Shown here piece by piece: positions 35,174 through 46,008 of a stretch of DNA of 64,000 nucleotides; the first letter of the stretch is position 1; every line of letters starts with the position of its first letter. A model generated the notes under the pieces. The model had not been told where the DNA came from. It saw only the letters and a program-made list of their open reading frames with translations, and searched no databases. Location: positions 1-64,000 of the forward strand of contig NZ_SLXI01000003.1 of NCBI RefSeq assembly GCF_004345785.1, written 5' to 3'. A program made the position numbers and the translations under genes. The DNA is from Bisgaardia hudsonensis (GTDB lineage Bacteria > Pseudomonadota > Gammaproteobacteria > Enterobacterales > Pasteurellaceae).

Positions 35174-36247
35174 CTATACTAAAGCACTTTTTATTTTATC
35201 TTCAAAAAAAGTATAATCCACAAGAAACGCATCATGACCATAATCAGAAGGAAACTCATAATAAGTTAAATTTACCCCATTTTCTTGCAATAAATCACGA
35301 CTATTTCTTACCTCATTAATTTTAAATAATTGATCATTTGTAATAGCAATGAGAGTATAACGTGCTTTTATTCGAGAAAGTGCGGTCTGAATATTAGTAT
35401 AATTTATTGCTGGATCATAAAGATCTAAGGCTCGTAGTAAATGTAAATAGCTATTCGCATCAAAACGAGTTAAAAATTTTTCACCTTGATAACTTAAATA
35501 AGATTCTACCTGAAAGTAATCTCCCCAATAATGAGATTTTGCTTTCACTGCACGTCCAAATGTTTTCGTTAATTGAATATCCGTACGGTAAGTCAACATA
35601 CCTAGCATTCTAGCAATAGCAAGTCCCTTTGATGGTGGACTTTTATCATAATAATCACCACAACAAAAATTTGGATCATTAATGATTGCCTGTCTCATTA
35701 CATGATTAAAACCAATAGCTTCTGCACTTAAGGATAAGCTAGAACAAAGATTAATGATATTATCAACTTGATCAGGGTAATCAACTGCCCATTGTGTCGC
35801 TTGCATTCCACCAAATGATCCCCCTATAACAGCTTTTAAATGATCGATGCCAAGATAATCAAGTAATGCTTTTTGTACCTTAATAATATCCTGAACTAAA
35901 ATAGCAGGAAACTCACTACCATAAGGTTTATTTGTTTTAGGATTAATTGAAGAAGGTCCCGTAGTGCCTTTACAACCACCAAGCACATTGGTACAAATAA
36001 AAAAATATTTATCTGTATCTAAAGCTAAACCACTTCCTATAAAACTCTGCCACCAGCCTTTATTGATATTATCATTAATATAAGGCTCAGCATCTCCCGT
36101 TAAGGCATGACAAATCAAAATAGCATTACTTTTATCTGCATTTAAATTACCATAAGTTTGATAAGCAATATCAATATTTTCAAGCTCCCCCCCCAATACC
36201 AATTTTAAGGGGCTGCTATTAAAAAGTGTTATAATTTTCGCAGACAT
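35174..36247 (-). CDS. metX: Homoserine O-acetyltransferase
   Basis: This enzyme acetylates homoserine with acetyl-CoA at the entry to methionine synthesis. The 357-residue alpha/beta hydrolase has its nucleophile Ser144 in [10 protein letters not shown] and the distal GHDAFLVD supplying His and the end of the triad. [13 protein letters not shown] and CALTG-type loops are characteristic of the MetX family rather than MetA. MetJ-type operator repeats lie upstream (36326-36349), so repression by S-adenosylmethionine-bound MetJ is likely. The homoserine used here comes from ThrA, encoded about 8 kb away. Confidence 0.95.
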   Translation of the reverse strand: MSAKIITLFNSSPLKLVLGGELENIDIAYQTYGNLNADKSNAILICHALTGDAEPYINDNINKGWWQSFIGSGLALDTDKYFFICTNVLGGCKGTTGPSSINPKTNKPYGSEFPAILVQDIIKVQKALLDYLGIDHLKAVIGGSFGGMQATQWAVDYPDQVDNIINLCSSLSLSAEAIGFNHVMRQAIINDPNFCCGDYYDKSPPSKGLAIARMLGMLTYRTDIQLTKTFGRAVKAKSHYWGDYFQVESYLSYQGEKFLTRFDANSYLHLLRALDLYDPAINYTNIQTALSRIKARYTLIAITNDQLFKINEVRNSRDLLQENGVNLTYYEFPSDYGHDAFLVDYTFFEDKIKSALV

Positions 36248-36310
36248 ACAAGATTCTTACTCTACTCTGATAAAATACATAGGTAATAAACTATATTTCA
36301 GTTCATTTAT

Positions 36311-36316
36311 TGTCAA
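36311..36316 (-). promoter_or_regulatory. metX promoter -35 element
   Basis: The minus strand reads a perfect TTGACA here. A -10 candidate (TATAGT or TAGTTT) follows at 15-17 bp. The MetJ boxes begin 10 bp upstream of this element. Confidence 0.55.
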
Positions 36317-36325
36317 GCATTTTTT

Positions 36326-36349
36326 AGACTTCTAAACATCTAGACGTAT
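36326..36349. promoter_or_regulatory. MetJ operator: three tandem met boxes
   Basis: Three adjacent 8-mers match AGACGTCT at 7, 6 and 7 positions: AGACTTCT, AAACATCT and AGACGTAT. A further TGATGTCT (36352-36359) is out of register. MetJ binds tandem 8-bp met boxes cooperatively. The array lies between the divergent metX and sanA promoters and should control metX. Confidence 0.82.
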
Positions 36350-36375
36350 CTTGATGTCTATTTTAAATACTTTAC

Positions 36376-36404
36376 TTGAATTATTCTCAAATTTTTATTA
36401 TGGT
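36376..36404 (+). promoter_or_regulatory. Possible sanA promoter
   Basis: TTGAAT (36376-36381), 17 bp, TATGGT (36399-36404), about 30 bp before the start codon. It lies next to the MetJ boxes but not over them. Confidence 0.4.
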
Positions 36405-36434
36405 GTTCCATAGATTTACTACAAAAGACACACA

Positions 36435-37148
36435 ATGCCACAAGAAGAAAAGAAAAAATCAATACTAGCCATAATAAAGCTTAAAACCTTTAGCTGTCTA
36501 AAAAAAATAACATATTATTTTTTAGGGCTTGTTATAGTAACTATCTTGTTGCTTTTTATTATTGACAAAAGCATTTCTTTCTATGTTCAAGACCGAGTCT
36601 ATGAAAATATAAATACATTACCCAAACGTCCTTATGGAGTTGTTTTAGGAACATCAAAATATTTTTCAGATAATACCTTGAACCTCTATTACTATAATAG
36701 GTTATTAGCTGCACAAGAGCTTTTTAAAGCAAAAAAAGTAGATTTTTTATTACTCAGTGGTGATAACAGAACTATCTATTACAATGAACCAATGAGAATG
36801 TTCAAAGATCTCAAGAAAATGAATATTCCCGAAGAATTTATGTATATGGATTTTGCAGGCTTTCGTACACTTGATTCAATTATTAGAGCAGATAGAATAT
36901 TCAAAGCACATACAATGACAATTATTAGCCAGAAATTTCATTGCGAGCGAGCTATTTTCATCGCAAAATATTATGATATTGATGCTATCTGCTTTGTTGC
37001 GGAGCTTCCACCAAGAACTGATTTTGTAAAAATAAGAGAATTATTTGCAAGAATGAAAGCGATTATTGACTTATTAACAGAAAAAGAACCGCACTTTTTA
37101 GGTAAACCAGAACCATTACCTACACCAATTGCGATTCCTTTTGATTAG
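36435..37148 (+). CDS. sanA: SanA-like DUF218 envelope protein
   Basis: A 237-residue protein with one N-terminal membrane helix (about 24-46) and a DUF218/ElyC-SanA-YdcF domain. Conserved blocks are YGVVLGTSKYF, FLLLSGDNRT, EFMYMDFAGFRTLDSIIRAD and FHCERAIFIAKYYDIDAI. E. coli SanA affects vancomycin exclusion and the outer-membrane barrier; the enzymatic activity of the family is not established. It is a single gene divergent from metX and convergent with cpdA. One uptake sequence lies at 37088-37096. Confidence 0.88.
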   Translation: MPQEEKKKSILAIIKLKTFSCLKKITYYFLGLVIVTILLLFIIDKSISFYVQDRVYENINTLPKRPYGVVLGTSKYFSDNTLNLYYYNRLLAAQELFKAKKVDFLLLSGDNRTIYYNEPMRMFKDLKKMNIPEEFMYMDFAGFRTLDSIIRADRIFKAHTMTIISQKFHCERAIFIAKYYDIDAICFVAELPPRTDFVKIRELFARMKAIIDLLTEKEPHFLGKPEPLPTPIAIPFD

Positions 37149-37175
37149 CGATTAATGATAAATAAGTGATTAAAA

Positions 37176-38015
37176 CTAATATCCATCACTTAACATATTA
37201 GGCAAAAAAACAGCTTTTTGAACTCGCTTTACGCTCGTTTCAATAAAACCATTATCATATAAGGCTATTTCCCGCCATCCTGGCTGTACAGCATCTAAAG
37301 CAAAATTATTACTATCGGCTTTAAACTGAATACAAGTAGAGGGGGTCGCCATCATTTTGATACCAAACCACTCTGAATCAACAGCTTGATGAATATGCCC
37401 ACATAATATTCCCTTTACATTCGGAAATTTAGTTACAATTTGCTTAAATTCTTGGATATTTCTTAAATTATGTTGATCTAACCAAGCTGAATTAGTTAAT
37501 ACAATATGATGATGTAAAACGATCAATGCATATCTTTCAGGATACGCTTGTAATTTTGAATGCAAAAAATCCAACTGATGCTGACTCAATTCACCATAAG
37601 ATACGCCAAAAACTTGGCTATCTAACATTATTACTTGCCAAAAATCACCTAACAATAAATGTTTTAGAGGGCTAATATTACCTTGATTTTCATTTAGAAT
37701 TTCAAACATTTTAGGTTGAAAATCATGATTTCCAGGAATCCAAAATACTTTTTTCTGTAATTTATTAATACCTTGGCAAAAACGTAAATATCCTTCTTCA
37801 CTACTATCTTGGACTAAATCCCCAGTAGCTAAAACAAAATCATAATCAAAAGTACTTTCTTGGATTTCTTGTAATACTTGAGAAAAACTTGCTTGCGTAT
37901 TAATACCAAGCAACTCCGACATTTCATCTTGGAATAAATGCGGATCGGTTACCTGAACTAATCGAATAATATTATCTGATGATTGATATTTATATGTATT
38001 TACCAAAATCGTCAC
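37176..38015 (-). CDS. cpdA: 3',5'-cyclic AMP phosphodiesterase
   Basis: This enzyme hydrolyses cAMP and so tunes CRP activity, which in Pasteurellaceae also affects competence and sugar genes. The 279-residue metallophosphoesterase carries all metal-binding motifs in order: DPHLFQD, ATGDLVQD, IPGNHDFQP, VLHHH and CGHIHQAVD. Downstream on the same strand there is no other gene. Upstream, nudF follows after 127 bp. Confidence 0.94.
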   Translation of the reverse strand: MTILVNTYKYQSSDNIIRLVQVTDPHLFQDEMSELLGINTQASFSQVLQEIQESTFDYDFVLATGDLVQDSSEEGYLRFCQGINKLQKKVFWIPGNHDFQPKMFEILNENQGNISPLKHLLLGDFWQVIMLDSQVFGVSYGELSQHQLDFLHSKLQAYPERYALIVLHHHIVLTNSAWLDQHNLRNIQEFKQIVTKFPNVKGILCGHIHQAVDSEWFGIKMMATPSTCIQFKADSNNFALDAVQPGWREIALYDNGFIETSVKRVQKAVFLPNMLSDGY

Positions 38016-38142
38016 CCTACTGTACTAACAACTTGTATAAGTTACCTTTTTTTATAAAAATTTCATCAAATAAATATTAAAAATGTTATCAATATCATAT
38101 TTTCAGCTAATAAATTTTAAAAATTCGAACCTATATCACAAA

Positions 38143-38769
38143 TTACAACCATTGTTGTTGTAATTTTTTATAATTTAATTCTAGCCACTGCAATCCCATT
38201 ACTGCAATTCCATTATCAATAGTTCCATCGCAAACCCATTGGTATGCCTGTTCACGAGAAACTACTTGAACACGAATATCTTCATTTTCATCAGCTAATC
38301 CATGTAAACCTGTCGCTTGATCGGTATCCACTTTACCAGCAAATAAATGGATTCTTTCAATTACCCCACCGGGACTATCCCAAACTGAAAGTGCGTGTTG
38401 TAAATCCGTTACCGTTACACCAGCTTCTTCTTCACTTTCTCGTAATGCGACTTCCTCAGGATTTTCTCCTTCTTCAACCATACCAGCAATGAGCTCTAAT
38501 AACCAAGGTGATTTTAGCAATTTAGGATCATAAGCCCCAATTCTCACTTGCTCCACTAAAACTACCGTATCTTTTTGAGGATCATAAGCAATAACAGCTG
38601 ATGCTGCACCTTTTACTAATAATTCTCGTGTTACTACCTCACTCATTCCACCAGCAAATAATTTATGTTTAAAATGAACTTTCTTAAGCTGAAAAAAACC
38701 TTCATAAAGAGTTTCTTCTTTTAAAACTTCAATATCTTTTTGAGTAAATTGCTCTATCGCTTTCATCAA
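38143..38769 (-). CDS. nudF: ADP-ribose pyrophosphatase (Nudix)
   Basis: This enzyme cleaves ADP-ribose to AMP and ribose-5-phosphate. The 208 residues contain the full Nudix box GMVEEGENPEEVALRESEEEAGV (about 105-127) and the NudF-type surroundings EQVRIGAYD...PWLLELIAG. In E. coli nudF directly precedes cpdA in an operon, and the same order is kept here. Confidence 0.94.
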   Translation of the reverse strand: MMKAIEQFTQKDIEVLKEETLYEGFFQLKKVHFKHKLFAGGMSEVVTRELLVKGAASAVIAYDPQKDTVVLVEQVRIGAYDPKLLKSPWLLELIAGMVEEGENPEEVALRESEEEAGVTVTDLQHALSVWDSPGGVIERIHLFAGKVDTDQATGLHGLADENEDIRVQVVSREQAYQWVCDGTIDNGIAVMGLQWLELNYKKLQQQWL

Positions 38770-38823
38770 ATGATCCTTATTAATAATTCTATTTGAATTG
38801 GTTATATTAGAATAGTTAATTTG

Positions 38824-39513
38824 CTATACCAAATGCTGTTCAAAAATTTCTGGTAATTTTTCTATCAATATTTCCTTGCCATAAATCTCTTCATTTTCCC
38901 AAGCTTCTTGTAAAACAGTAATATTGAAATATTGTTTAAATTGCTGTGCAATAGGTAAATAACTGATATGCCAAGGCTCTTTACCTATTTTTATACTTTC
39001 AGGTAAAGATAAAAATGGCAAGCAAAAATCAAAATGGTTTAAATTTTCTTGTAACCATTCACTTAATTCAAAAAAATAACCACCCTTTTCATATTCCCAA
39101 GGCTCTAATTGTAAAGATTGCTCTTTGGGTATTAAATCGGGATCAAAAATATCAATCTCCGTTCCCCAATGATGACGACTTGCCCCTGGTAATGCTGACC
39201 AACGCAGGATAAGTTGGCATTTTTTCCAAGTCGAAAACTGGCTCAAATCAATATTTTTACCTTGATCATCATGTACTTTTCGTTTACCTAAAAATTTTTC
39301 ATTCCAAATTAATTGTTGTCGTTGAAAATCACGAAATGTACTAGCAGGTTGTAAATTAAAACCATTTCTGACCGCACTTTTTTGCAAAGATTGAAAAGCA
39401 CTTAATGCTTGTTTATGTAAAAAATGGTTTTGTGAAAAAGGACAAGGCAAATTAACTAAATGTTCCCTTGATTTACCAGTTAACACAACTATACTTGGTA
39501 GCAGATTAACCAT
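38824..39513 (-). CDS. M15-family (VanY/DD-carboxypeptidase-like) peptidase
   Basis: This 229-residue protein carries the zinc-peptidase motifs of the LAS/M15 group: ASTFRDFQRQ (the substrate-binding Arg region), ASRHHWGTEIDIFD (SxHxxGxxxD with the His and Asp ligands, about 117-130) and EPWHISYLP (catalytic Glu and last His ligand). There is no obvious signal peptide, so a cytoplasmic location is possible. It starts 1 bp after dapE on the same strand and is probably co-transcribed. Both neighbours touch peptidoglycan precursors, but its real substrate is unknown. Confidence 0.82.
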   Translation of the reverse strand: MVNLLPSIVVLTGKSREHLVNLPCPFSQNHFLHKQALSAFQSLQKSAVRNGFNLQPASTFRDFQRQQLIWNEKFLGKRKVHDDQGKNIDLSQFSTWKKCQLILRWSALPGASRHHWGTEIDIFDPDLIPKEQSLQLEPWEYEKGGYFFELSEWLQENLNHFDFCLPFLSLPESIKIGKEPWHISYLPIAQQFKQYFNITVLQEAWENEEIYGKEILIEKLPEIFEQHLV

Positions 39514-39514
39514 T

Positions 39515-40651
39515 CTATTTATCCAATATTCTTTCTAGAATACGTTGATAGACTTGAGCTAATACACCAAGATGTTGACAACTAACGCATTCATTCACTT
39601 TATGGATAGTACGATTTAAAGGCCCTAATTCAATCACTTCCGCTCCCATCAATGCAATAAATCGACCATCAGAGGTACCGCCTGAAGTATCTAGCTTGGG
39701 GGTAATGTCTGCCACTTCTTGTAAACTGGTTATCGCCGAATTAACTAATTTACCAGGCTTAGTTAGAAATGGCTTACCAGATAAATTCCAATCAATTCGA
39801 TAACTTAAATGATGTTTCTTTAACATTTTTTCTACGGTTGACTTAATAATCTGGTCGTCAACTTCTGTACAATAACGTAAATTAAATTGAATATATAATT
39901 CTCCAGGTATTACATTATTTGCCCCTGTTCCTGCTTGAATATTCGCTATTTGTAAACTTGTAGGAGGGAAAAAATCATTACCATTATCCCATTGATAAGT
40001 AGTCAGTTCTAATAAAAAGGGAATAGCTTTATGTACAGGATTATCCGCTAACGCAGGATAAGCAACGTGACCTTGAATACCCTGAATATACAAATTACCA
40101 GTAATTGAACCTCGACGTCCATTTTTAATAATATCCCCTAATTCTGCCGTACTTGAAGGCTCACCGACCAAGCAATAATCAATCTTTTCATTGCGAGCCA
40201 TTAAAGTTTCTACTACTCGTACCGTACCATCTTTAGCTGCAGCCTCTTCATCTGAGGTAATTAAAAAGGCAACTGTCCCCTGATGATTTGGATTATTTTT
40301 AATATATTCTTCGGCAGCAATAACCATTGCAGCAAGCGATCCTTTCATATCTGCCGCACCACGTCCATAAAGCATATCATCAATAATTTTCGCAGAAAAG
40401 GGAGGATAATCCCATTGGCTTTCATCGCCAACAGGAACAACATCAGTATGTCCAGCAAAAGCAATGACAGGGGAAGTATTCCCGTGTTTTGCCCATAGAT
40501 TTAAAGTATCATTAAAGGGTAACCATTCAAGAGTAAAACCTAATTTCTCAAGACGTTGAGCAATTAATTGCTGACAACCTTGATCATCTGGGCTAATGGA
40601 AGGACGTTGAATTAATTGCTGAGCTAAATTTACGACTTCTTTTTTCATCAT
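39515..40651 (-). CDS. dapE: Succinyl-diaminopimelate desuccinylase
   Basis: This enzyme removes succinate from N-succinyl-LL-diaminopimelate on the way to lysine and peptidoglycan. The 378-residue di-zinc M20 enzyme has [16 protein letters not shown] (first His and Asp), [14 protein letters not shown] (bridging Asp), [13 protein letters not shown] (catalytic Glu pair) and [12 protein letters not shown]. Length and motifs match the family. yffB lies 24 bp upstream on the same strand. In E. coli the yffB-dapE order is also found. Confidence 0.97.
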   Translation of the reverse strand: MMKKEVVNLAQQLIQRPSISPDDQGCQQLIAQRLEKLGFTLEWLPFNDTLNLWAKHGNTSPVIAFAGHTDVVPVGDESQWDYPPFSAKIIDDMLYGRGAADMKGSLAAMVIAAEEYIKNNPNHQGTVAFLITSDEEAAAKDGTVRVVETLMARNEKIDYCLVGEPSSTAELGDIIKNGRRGSITGNLYIQGIQGHVAYPALADNPVHKAIPFLLELTTYQWDNGNDFFPPTSLQIANIQAGTGANNVIPGELYIQFNLRYCTEVDDQIIKSTVEKMLKKHHLSYRIDWNLSGKPFLTKPGKLVNSAITSLQEVADITPKLDTSGGTSDGRFIALMGAEVIELGPLNRTIHKVNECVSCQHLGVLAQVYQRILERILDK

Positions 40652-40675
40652 TGTTTATTATTTTAGTGGGATAAA

Positions 40676-41029
40676 TTATTTTTTATTGAGCAATGCTGTT
40701 GCATATTCAATTTCATTAAAACCAATTAACGCTATATCATCTTGTAGAATAATCGGACGTTTAATTAATGTTGGTTGTTCCATCAATAAATCAAGTGCGG
40801 TTGTTTTTGTTAGTGTTTTTTTAGTATTCTCATCAAGATTACGCCAAGTTGTACTTCTTTTATTGACTAAACTTTCCCAACCAAAACGTTGTTCAGCCAA
40901 GATCAACCAATCTTTATCTAAACTATTAACACGGTAATCATAAAGTTCTGCTTGTATATTATTATCACCTAACCACTTTAATGTTTTTTTTACTGTATCA
41001 CAGTTTTTTATTCCATAAACCTTAATCAT
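40676..41029 (-). CDS. ArsC/Spx-family protein (YffB)
   Basis: A 117-residue thioredoxin-fold protein beginning MIKVYGIKNCDTVKKTLKWL, with a single N-terminal cysteine (Cys10) and no arsenate-reductase arginine triad obvious. The C-terminal KRPIILQDDIALIGF is typical of ArsC/Spx relatives. Its biochemical function is not established; glutathione-dependent reduction has been suggested for relatives. It is probably co-transcribed with dapE. An uptake sequence lies in the frame (40793-40801). Confidence 0.88.
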   Translation of the reverse strand: MIKVYGIKNCDTVKKTLKWLGDNNIQAELYDYRVNSLDKDWLILAEQRFGWESLVNKRSTTWRNLDENTKKTLTKTTALDLLMEQPTLIKRPIILQDDIALIGFNEIEYATALLNKK

Positions 41030-41120
41030 TTACTATCCTATTATCTTTTTAAAATCATTTTTAAATACTATGCTTTCTAAACTATACTGTCAATAAACAC
41101 AAAAAGTATCCTCAAAAGTA

Positions 41121-41129
41121 ACCGCACTT
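41121..41129 (-). repeat. DNA uptake sequence in the yffB-thrC spacer
   Basis: ACCGCACTT between yffB and the terminator of the thr operon; one of the few intergenic copies in the window. Confidence 0.8.
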
Positions 41130-41170
41130 TTGCCTGATTATGTCAATAACTAGCCTATATGCAATACATA

Positions 41171-41198
41171 AAAATGGGCAAAATAAATTGCCCATTAT
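41171..41198 (-). terminator. thr operon terminator
   Basis: AATGGGCAA (41173-41181) / TTGCCCATT (41188-41196) with a 6-nt loop. On the minus strand it is followed by a TTTTTATG tail, 10 bp after the thrC stop. Confidence 0.82.
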
Positions 41199-41206
41199 AT
41201 TTCCTA

Positions 41207-42481
41207 CTATTTTAATAGATAACTTCGTAGTTGATTAAAATCATTTTCCATTACATCAGAAAGTAATGGCAATTCAGCGTGTTTTGCTAAAGCTTCAGGC
41301 AACGGCAATTCAAGATTTAGAATTCGTTCTACACTTTCCTTAAATTTTGCGGGATGAGCAGTACATAAGAACAGTCCTGTTTCCCCTTGTTGTAGATCTT
41401 GTTTCAATACCCTATAAGCTACTGCTCCGTGTGGTTCGCATAAGTAGCCTTTATTATTCATTTCCACCAAGGTTTCCTCTGTTTCCGCATCTGTGACTGA
41501 TGAGGAATGTAAATCAGTCAATTTCCATTGATTGCGTTTAAATAATTCTTCAACTCGAGGCCAGTTATTCGGACGACTAACATCCATCGCATTCGATAAA
41601 GTTGCAATAGTTGCATTAGGATCCCAATTACCTGTTGCTAAATAACGAGGAACCGTATCGTTAACATTTGTTGAAGCAATAAAACGCTTAATCGGCAATC
41701 CTAAAGATTTAGCTATTAATCCAGCGGTTAAATTACCAAAATTGCCACTTGGTACTGAAATAACAAGATTTTCTCGCTCTTGTGAAGATAATTGAGCGGC
41801 TGCTTCAAAATAGTAACAAACTTGGGCCAATAAACGGCTAATATTAATGGAATTTGCTGAATTTAGACCAATAGCCTCACGCAATTCAACATCATCAAAA
41901 GCTTGCTTAACTAATGCTTGGCAAGCATCAAAATCCCCTTTAATCGCCACAGTACGAATATTACCACCTAAAGTACAAAATAATTTTTCTTGTAATGGGC
42001 TAATTTTACCTTGCGGATATAATATCACTACATCAATGTTTTCTAATCCATAAAACGCGTGAGCAACTGCAGCCCCAGTATCACCAGATGTAGCGGTCAA
42101 AATAGTGATTTTACCATCACCACGCACTGTTGCTAATGCTTGAGCCATAAAACGTCCACCAAAATCTTTAAATGCTAATGTTGGTCCGTGAAATAATTCT
42201 AGAGCATAAACACCATTTTCTACTTGTTTTACTGGAGCTGGGAAAGTAAAGGCATTTTTTACCATTTTATTTAATTGTTCTTCTGATATTTCTTCCCCAA
42301 TAAGTGCGGTAAGAATTTTTTGACTACGTTCAACTAATGGTAAAGCGAGTAATTCCTCAATATTCGCTAATGTTGGAATAATTTCAGGGAAAAATAACCC
42401 TTGATCTTTTCCTAGCCCCTGACGTACGGCTTGTGCAAAACTTACTTGTTCTTCATTATGTTTTATGTTGTATAAATTCAT
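41207..42481 (-). CDS. thrC: Threonine synthase
   Basis: This PLP enzyme converts O-phosphohomoserine to threonine. In its 424 residues the cofactor lysine is Lys105 in GPTLAFKDFGGRF. TSGDTGAAVAHAF binds the phosphate, and SVPSGNFGNLTAG is the glycine-rich PLP-phosphate loop. It is the last gene of thrLABC, 23 bp after thrB. An uptake sequence lies at 42302-42310. Confidence 0.97.
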   Translation of the reverse strand: MNLYNIKHNEEQVSFAQAVRQGLGKDQGLFFPEIIPTLANIEELLALPLVERSQKILTALIGEEISEEQLNKMVKNAFTFPAPVKQVENGVYALELFHGPTLAFKDFGGRFMAQALATVRGDGKITILTATSGDTGAAVAHAFYGLENIDVVILYPQGKISPLQEKLFCTLGGNIRTVAIKGDFDACQALVKQAFDDVELREAIGLNSANSINISRLLAQVCYYFEAAAQLSSQERENLVISVPSGNFGNLTAGLIAKSLGLPIKRFIASTNVNDTVPRYLATGNWDPNATIATLSNAMDVSRPNNWPRVEELFKRNQWKLTDLHSSSVTDAETEETLVEMNNKGYLCEPHGAVAYRVLKQDLQQGETGLFLCTAHPAKFKESVERILNLELPLPEALAKHAELPLLSDVMENDFNQLRSYLLK

Positions 42482-42504
42482 CTAATATGTCCTTAAAAAT
42501 TAAC

Positions 42505-43449
42505 TTAATCTAAGTTTCTTGCACCTTGATTATCGACCTTACAAATATGCACAAAGCCCTCATTATTTTGTAAATAATGGTTTTCTAAATAACTAGAAAT
42601 CTTCATTGCTATCGATAAATCAGAAGCTATGGCAAACATTGTAGGACCTGATCCTGAAATACCAGAAGCAACTGCACCTAAGTCACGGACAGCTTGTTTT
42701 ACTTCTGAAAAATTAGGTAATAATTTTTCACGATAAGGTTCAGCAATTACATCTTTCATCATATAAGCGGCTAGTGCTTCTTGTTGTGTATGACAGGCGT
42801 GTACAAAACTTCCTAAATGACGACCATGAGAAATAACATCTTGTCGAGTATAAGTTTTAGGTAAAATAGCTCTTGCTTCTGCGGTTGAAACTTCAATACC
42901 AGGATAAGCTAGAACCCAGTACCAATTATCAAAAAATGGTAATTTTTGACAAATATTACCCAATGATTGAACCATTAACTGTACTCCCCCTAAATAACAA
43001 GGAGCAACATTATCATAATGAACAGATCCAGAAATACGCCCTTCAAGTTCCCCCATCATTTCTAATAGTTCCATTTTTGAAAAAGGAGCATCATGAAATT
43101 GATTTAATGCCACCAAAGCAGCGACTATCGAACAAGCACTTGATCCTAAACCAGAACCAATCGGCATATTTTTTTCTAAGGTTAGCCTTAAGGCTTTAAC
43201 CTTAGATCCTTTTAGCTTTAAACGCTCACTAAATAAAACATAAGCTTGATAGACAATATTTTTATTGGCTTCTTTCGGTAATTTACGAACAAAGTAGCCA
43301 GCTGTTTCTAATTCAAAGCCACTATTAATAGCTTCTATCTGGACAACATCCCCTAATAATGATCCATCAATGGGAGATACCGCAGCCCCTAAAGTATCAA
43401 AACCGACACTAATATTTGCACTTGAAGCTGGTGCATAAATTCTTAACAT
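42505..43449 (-). CDS. thrB: Homoserine kinase
   Basis: This GHMP-family kinase phosphorylates homoserine for ThrC. The 314 residues have the ATP-binding motif [18 protein letters not shown] (about 95-112), the N-terminal [20 protein letters not shown] and the C-terminal [13 protein letters not shown]. It lies between thrA (11-bp gap) and thrC on one transcript. Confidence 0.97.
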   Translation of the reverse strand: MLRIYAPASSANISVGFDTLGAAVSPIDGSLLGDVVQIEAINSGFELETAGYFVRKLPKEANKNIVYQAYVLFSERLKLKGSKVKALRLTLEKNMPIGSGLGSSACSIVAALVALNQFHDAPFSKMELLEMMGELEGRISGSVHYDNVAPCYLGGVQLMVQSLGNICQKLPFFDNWYWVLAYPGIEVSTAEARAILPKTYTRQDVISHGRHLGSFVHACHTQQEALAAYMMKDVIAEPYREKLLPNFSEVKQAVRDLGAVASGISGSGPTMFAIASDLSIAMKISSYLENHYLQNNEGFVHICKVDNQGARNLD

Positions 43450-43460
43450 GAACGTTATCC

Positions 43461-45905
43461 TTAATTATTTAATGTTCTTAAAATATCCGCAAAAATACCA
43501 GCTGCTGTTACTTCATTACCAGCCCCATACCCTCTTAACAATAGTGGTATAGGTTGATAATAACGAGTATAAAATGCTAACGCATTCTCACCATTTTTAA
43601 CTTTAAATAATGGATCATCACTATCAACAGCTACAACGGCAACCTTACATTTACCTTCCTCTATTTGTCCTACATAACGCAATACTTTACCTTCTGATTT
43701 TGCTTTATTAACACGTTCAGAAAATTCACTATCAAGCGTTGGTAACATAGACATAAATTCCTCTACCGATTTTCCTTCAGAAAAACCTTTTGGTAAAACA
43801 CCTTCCACATCAATATCAGATAACTCTAATGGTAACCCAATTTCACGAGCTAAGATTAATAGTTTACGGGCAATATCTTGTCCTGAGAGATCATCTCGAG
43901 GATCGGGTTCTGTAAATCCTTTTTCTCGTGCAAACTTAGTGGCTTCAGATAAATTTAGTCCTTCCTCAAGTTTTCCAAAAATAAAAGATAATGAACCAGA
44001 TAAAATTCCATTAAAGCGTACGAGTTCATCACCTGCAGCTAATAAATTTTGTAAGTTTTCGATTACAGGTAACCCTGCACCAACATTAGTGTCATACAAG
44101 AATTTACGTTGATTTTGACGTGCATTTTCACGCAATAAATTATAATACGCTATTTCTCTTGTATTTGCTTTTTTATTTGGCGTTACAACATGAAAACCTT
44201 CACTTAATGCTCTTGCATACAATCCAGAAACACGTTCAGAAGAAGTACAATCAACAAATACAGGATTAACAACATGGTGTAATTTAATGAATGAAAGTAA
44301 AACATCAAAATCAGAAGGTTGAGTGGCATTTTCTAAATCAGACTGCCAATTATCTAAACTTAATCCATTTTCATTCAATAACATTTTATGAGAATTAGCT
44401 AATGCACAAACTCGTATTTCAATATCTTTATTTTCTAAATACCGTTTTTGAGTTTGTATTTGTTCAATTAGTGCATTACCTACACCACCAACACCAACTA
44501 AAAATATATCCACAATTTTCTTATTGTTAAATAATGCTTGATGTGTTGCTTTTACAGCCTCAATTGCTTGATTTTGTGAAACCACAGCAGAAATAGAACG
44601 CTCAGAAGATCCTTGAGCAATAGCCACAATATTGATATTTGCTTTTGATAATGCAGAGAAAAATCTTGCCGCTATTCCTTTAGCTTGTGCCATTCCATCG
44701 CCAACAACAGAAACAATAGATAAATCTCTTATTACATCAATAGGTTCAAGAGCTTGTGATTGTAATTCTTCTGAAAATTCAGCTTCTAATACAGCTTTAG
44801 CTTTTTCTGCAACCTTAATGGGTACACAGAAACTAATACTATATTCTGATGAAGATTGAGTAATTAAAATAACCGAAATACCTGCTTTAGAGAGAGCTTC
44901 AAAAATACGAGCAGCCATACCAACCATTCCCTGCATACCAGGACCTGAAACATTAAACATCGCAAGATTATCTAAATTTGTAATACCTTTTACTTGTAAA
45001 TTGCTACTTTGTAGGCTATTAATGACCGTTCCTAAAGCATCAGGATTACCTGTATTCTTAATTAAGCAAGGAATATTTGTTTGTACCAAAGGCCCTATTG
45101 TTCTAGGATGAATAACTTTTGCACCAAAATAAGAAAGTTCCATCGCTTCACGATAAGATAAATTTGGTAATAAACGTGCATCAGGCACTAATCTCGGATC
45201 ACAAGTATAAACACCGTCTACATCAGTCCAGATCTCACATACATTCGCACCCAAACAAGCAGCCAAACAAGCAGCAGAATAATCAGAACCGTTACGACCA
45301 AGTAAAACTAATTCTCCCTTATCATTTCCAGCTGTAAAACCAGCCATTAAAACAACATTCTTTTTAGGAATAGCAAGTGAGCCAATACGTTTAGTCGATT
45401 CCTCAATATCTACTGAAGATTCCAAATAATGTCCGTGTGCTAGCAATTTTTCTACTGGATTAATAAGCGTAACCTCATAACCTCGAGCTTCAAACCAAGC
45501 TTTCATCATTGCAATAGAAAGCTTCTCACCTCTTGAATCAATAGTGGCTTTAACCTCATCAGATACATAACCTAATTGATGAATATCCACTAATAATTCT
45601 TTAATTTGATTAAATTCACCATCAATAAATGATTTTGTTCCTTGTAAATCAAAATTATTATTTTCAGCATACAATCCATCAATGATATTATAAAAAATAT
45701 CCAGAGCTGCCTTAAAATCTGTATCTATTGGTTGTCTAAGGCTTGCTTTTTCTGATAATGCAACTAGATAATTAGTAATTTTTGCTGGTGCGGATAACAC
45801 AGCCCCCGCTTGATCTGCTAAATGTGCTTTTTCTATAATTTGTGCTGCTTGAGAAAAACGCTCGGGATTAGCTAGGGAAGTTCCCCCAAATTTAAGAACA
45901 CGCAT
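43461..45905 (-). CDS. thrA: Bifunctional aspartokinase I / homoserine dehydrogenase I
   Basis: This protein catalyses the first and third steps from aspartate to homoserine, which feeds both threonine and methionine (MetX). The 814 residues comprise the aspartokinase domain ([15 protein letters not shown] at the start; [23 protein letters not shown]), two ACT regulatory domains (about 315-460) that bind threonine, and the homoserine dehydrogenase with NAD(P) motif [15 protein letters not shown] (about 468) and the catalytic region [17 protein letters not shown]. Feedback inhibition by threonine is typical of the family. Expression is attenuated through thrL upstream. Confidence 0.97.
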   Translation of the reverse strand: MRVLKFGGTSLANPERFSQAAQIIEKAHLADQAGAVLSAPAKITNYLVALSEKASLRQPIDTDFKAALDIFYNIIDGLYAENNNFDLQGTKSFIDGEFNQIKELLVDIHQLGYVSDEVKATIDSRGEKLSIAMMKAWFEARGYEVTLINPVEKLLAHGHYLESSVDIEESTKRIGSLAIPKKNVVLMAGFTAGNDKGELVLLGRNGSDYSAACLAACLGANVCEIWTDVDGVYTCDPRLVPDARLLPNLSYREAMELSYFGAKVIHPRTIGPLVQTNIPCLIKNTGNPDALGTVINSLQSSNLQVKGITNLDNLAMFNVSGPGMQGMVGMAARIFEALSKAGISVILITQSSSEYSISFCVPIKVAEKAKAVLEAEFSEELQSQALEPIDVIRDLSIVSVVGDGMAQAKGIAARFFSALSKANINIVAIAQGSSERSISAVVSQNQAIEAVKATHQALFNNKKIVDIFLVGVGGVGNALIEQIQTQKRYLENKDIEIRVCALANSHKMLLNENGLSLDNWQSDLENATQPSDFDVLLSFIKLHHVVNPVFVDCTSSERVSGLYARALSEGFHVVTPNKKANTREIAYYNLLRENARQNQRKFLYDTNVGAGLPVIENLQNLLAAGDELVRFNGILSGSLSFIFGKLEEGLNLSEATKFAREKGFTEPDPRDDLSGQDIARKLLILAREIGLPLELSDIDVEGVLPKGFSEGKSVEEFMSMLPTLDSEFSERVNKAKSEGKVLRYVGQIEEGKCKVAVVAVDSDDPLFKVKNGENALAFYTRYYQPIPLLLRGYGAGNEVTAAGIFADILRTLNN

Positions 45906-45953
45906 AATAATTCTCCTAAGATGTTGTGATTTTTAATAGTTAAATTTTAATAT

Positions 45954-45987
45954 AAAAAAACCCGCACTTTTTATAATGCGGGTTTTA
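45954..45987 (-). terminator. Attenuator of the thr operon
   Basis: On the minus strand AAAACCCGCA / TGCGGGTTTT with a 10-nt loop is followed by a T run (to 45954). It sits between the thrL stop and the thrA start. The arm AAAAAGTGCGGG is one base from a DNA uptake sequence. Together with the Thr/Ile-rich leader it forms a transcription attenuation switch. Confidence 0.88.
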
Positions 45988-46008
45988 TGAATTTCTATTT
46001 TAAACGCA

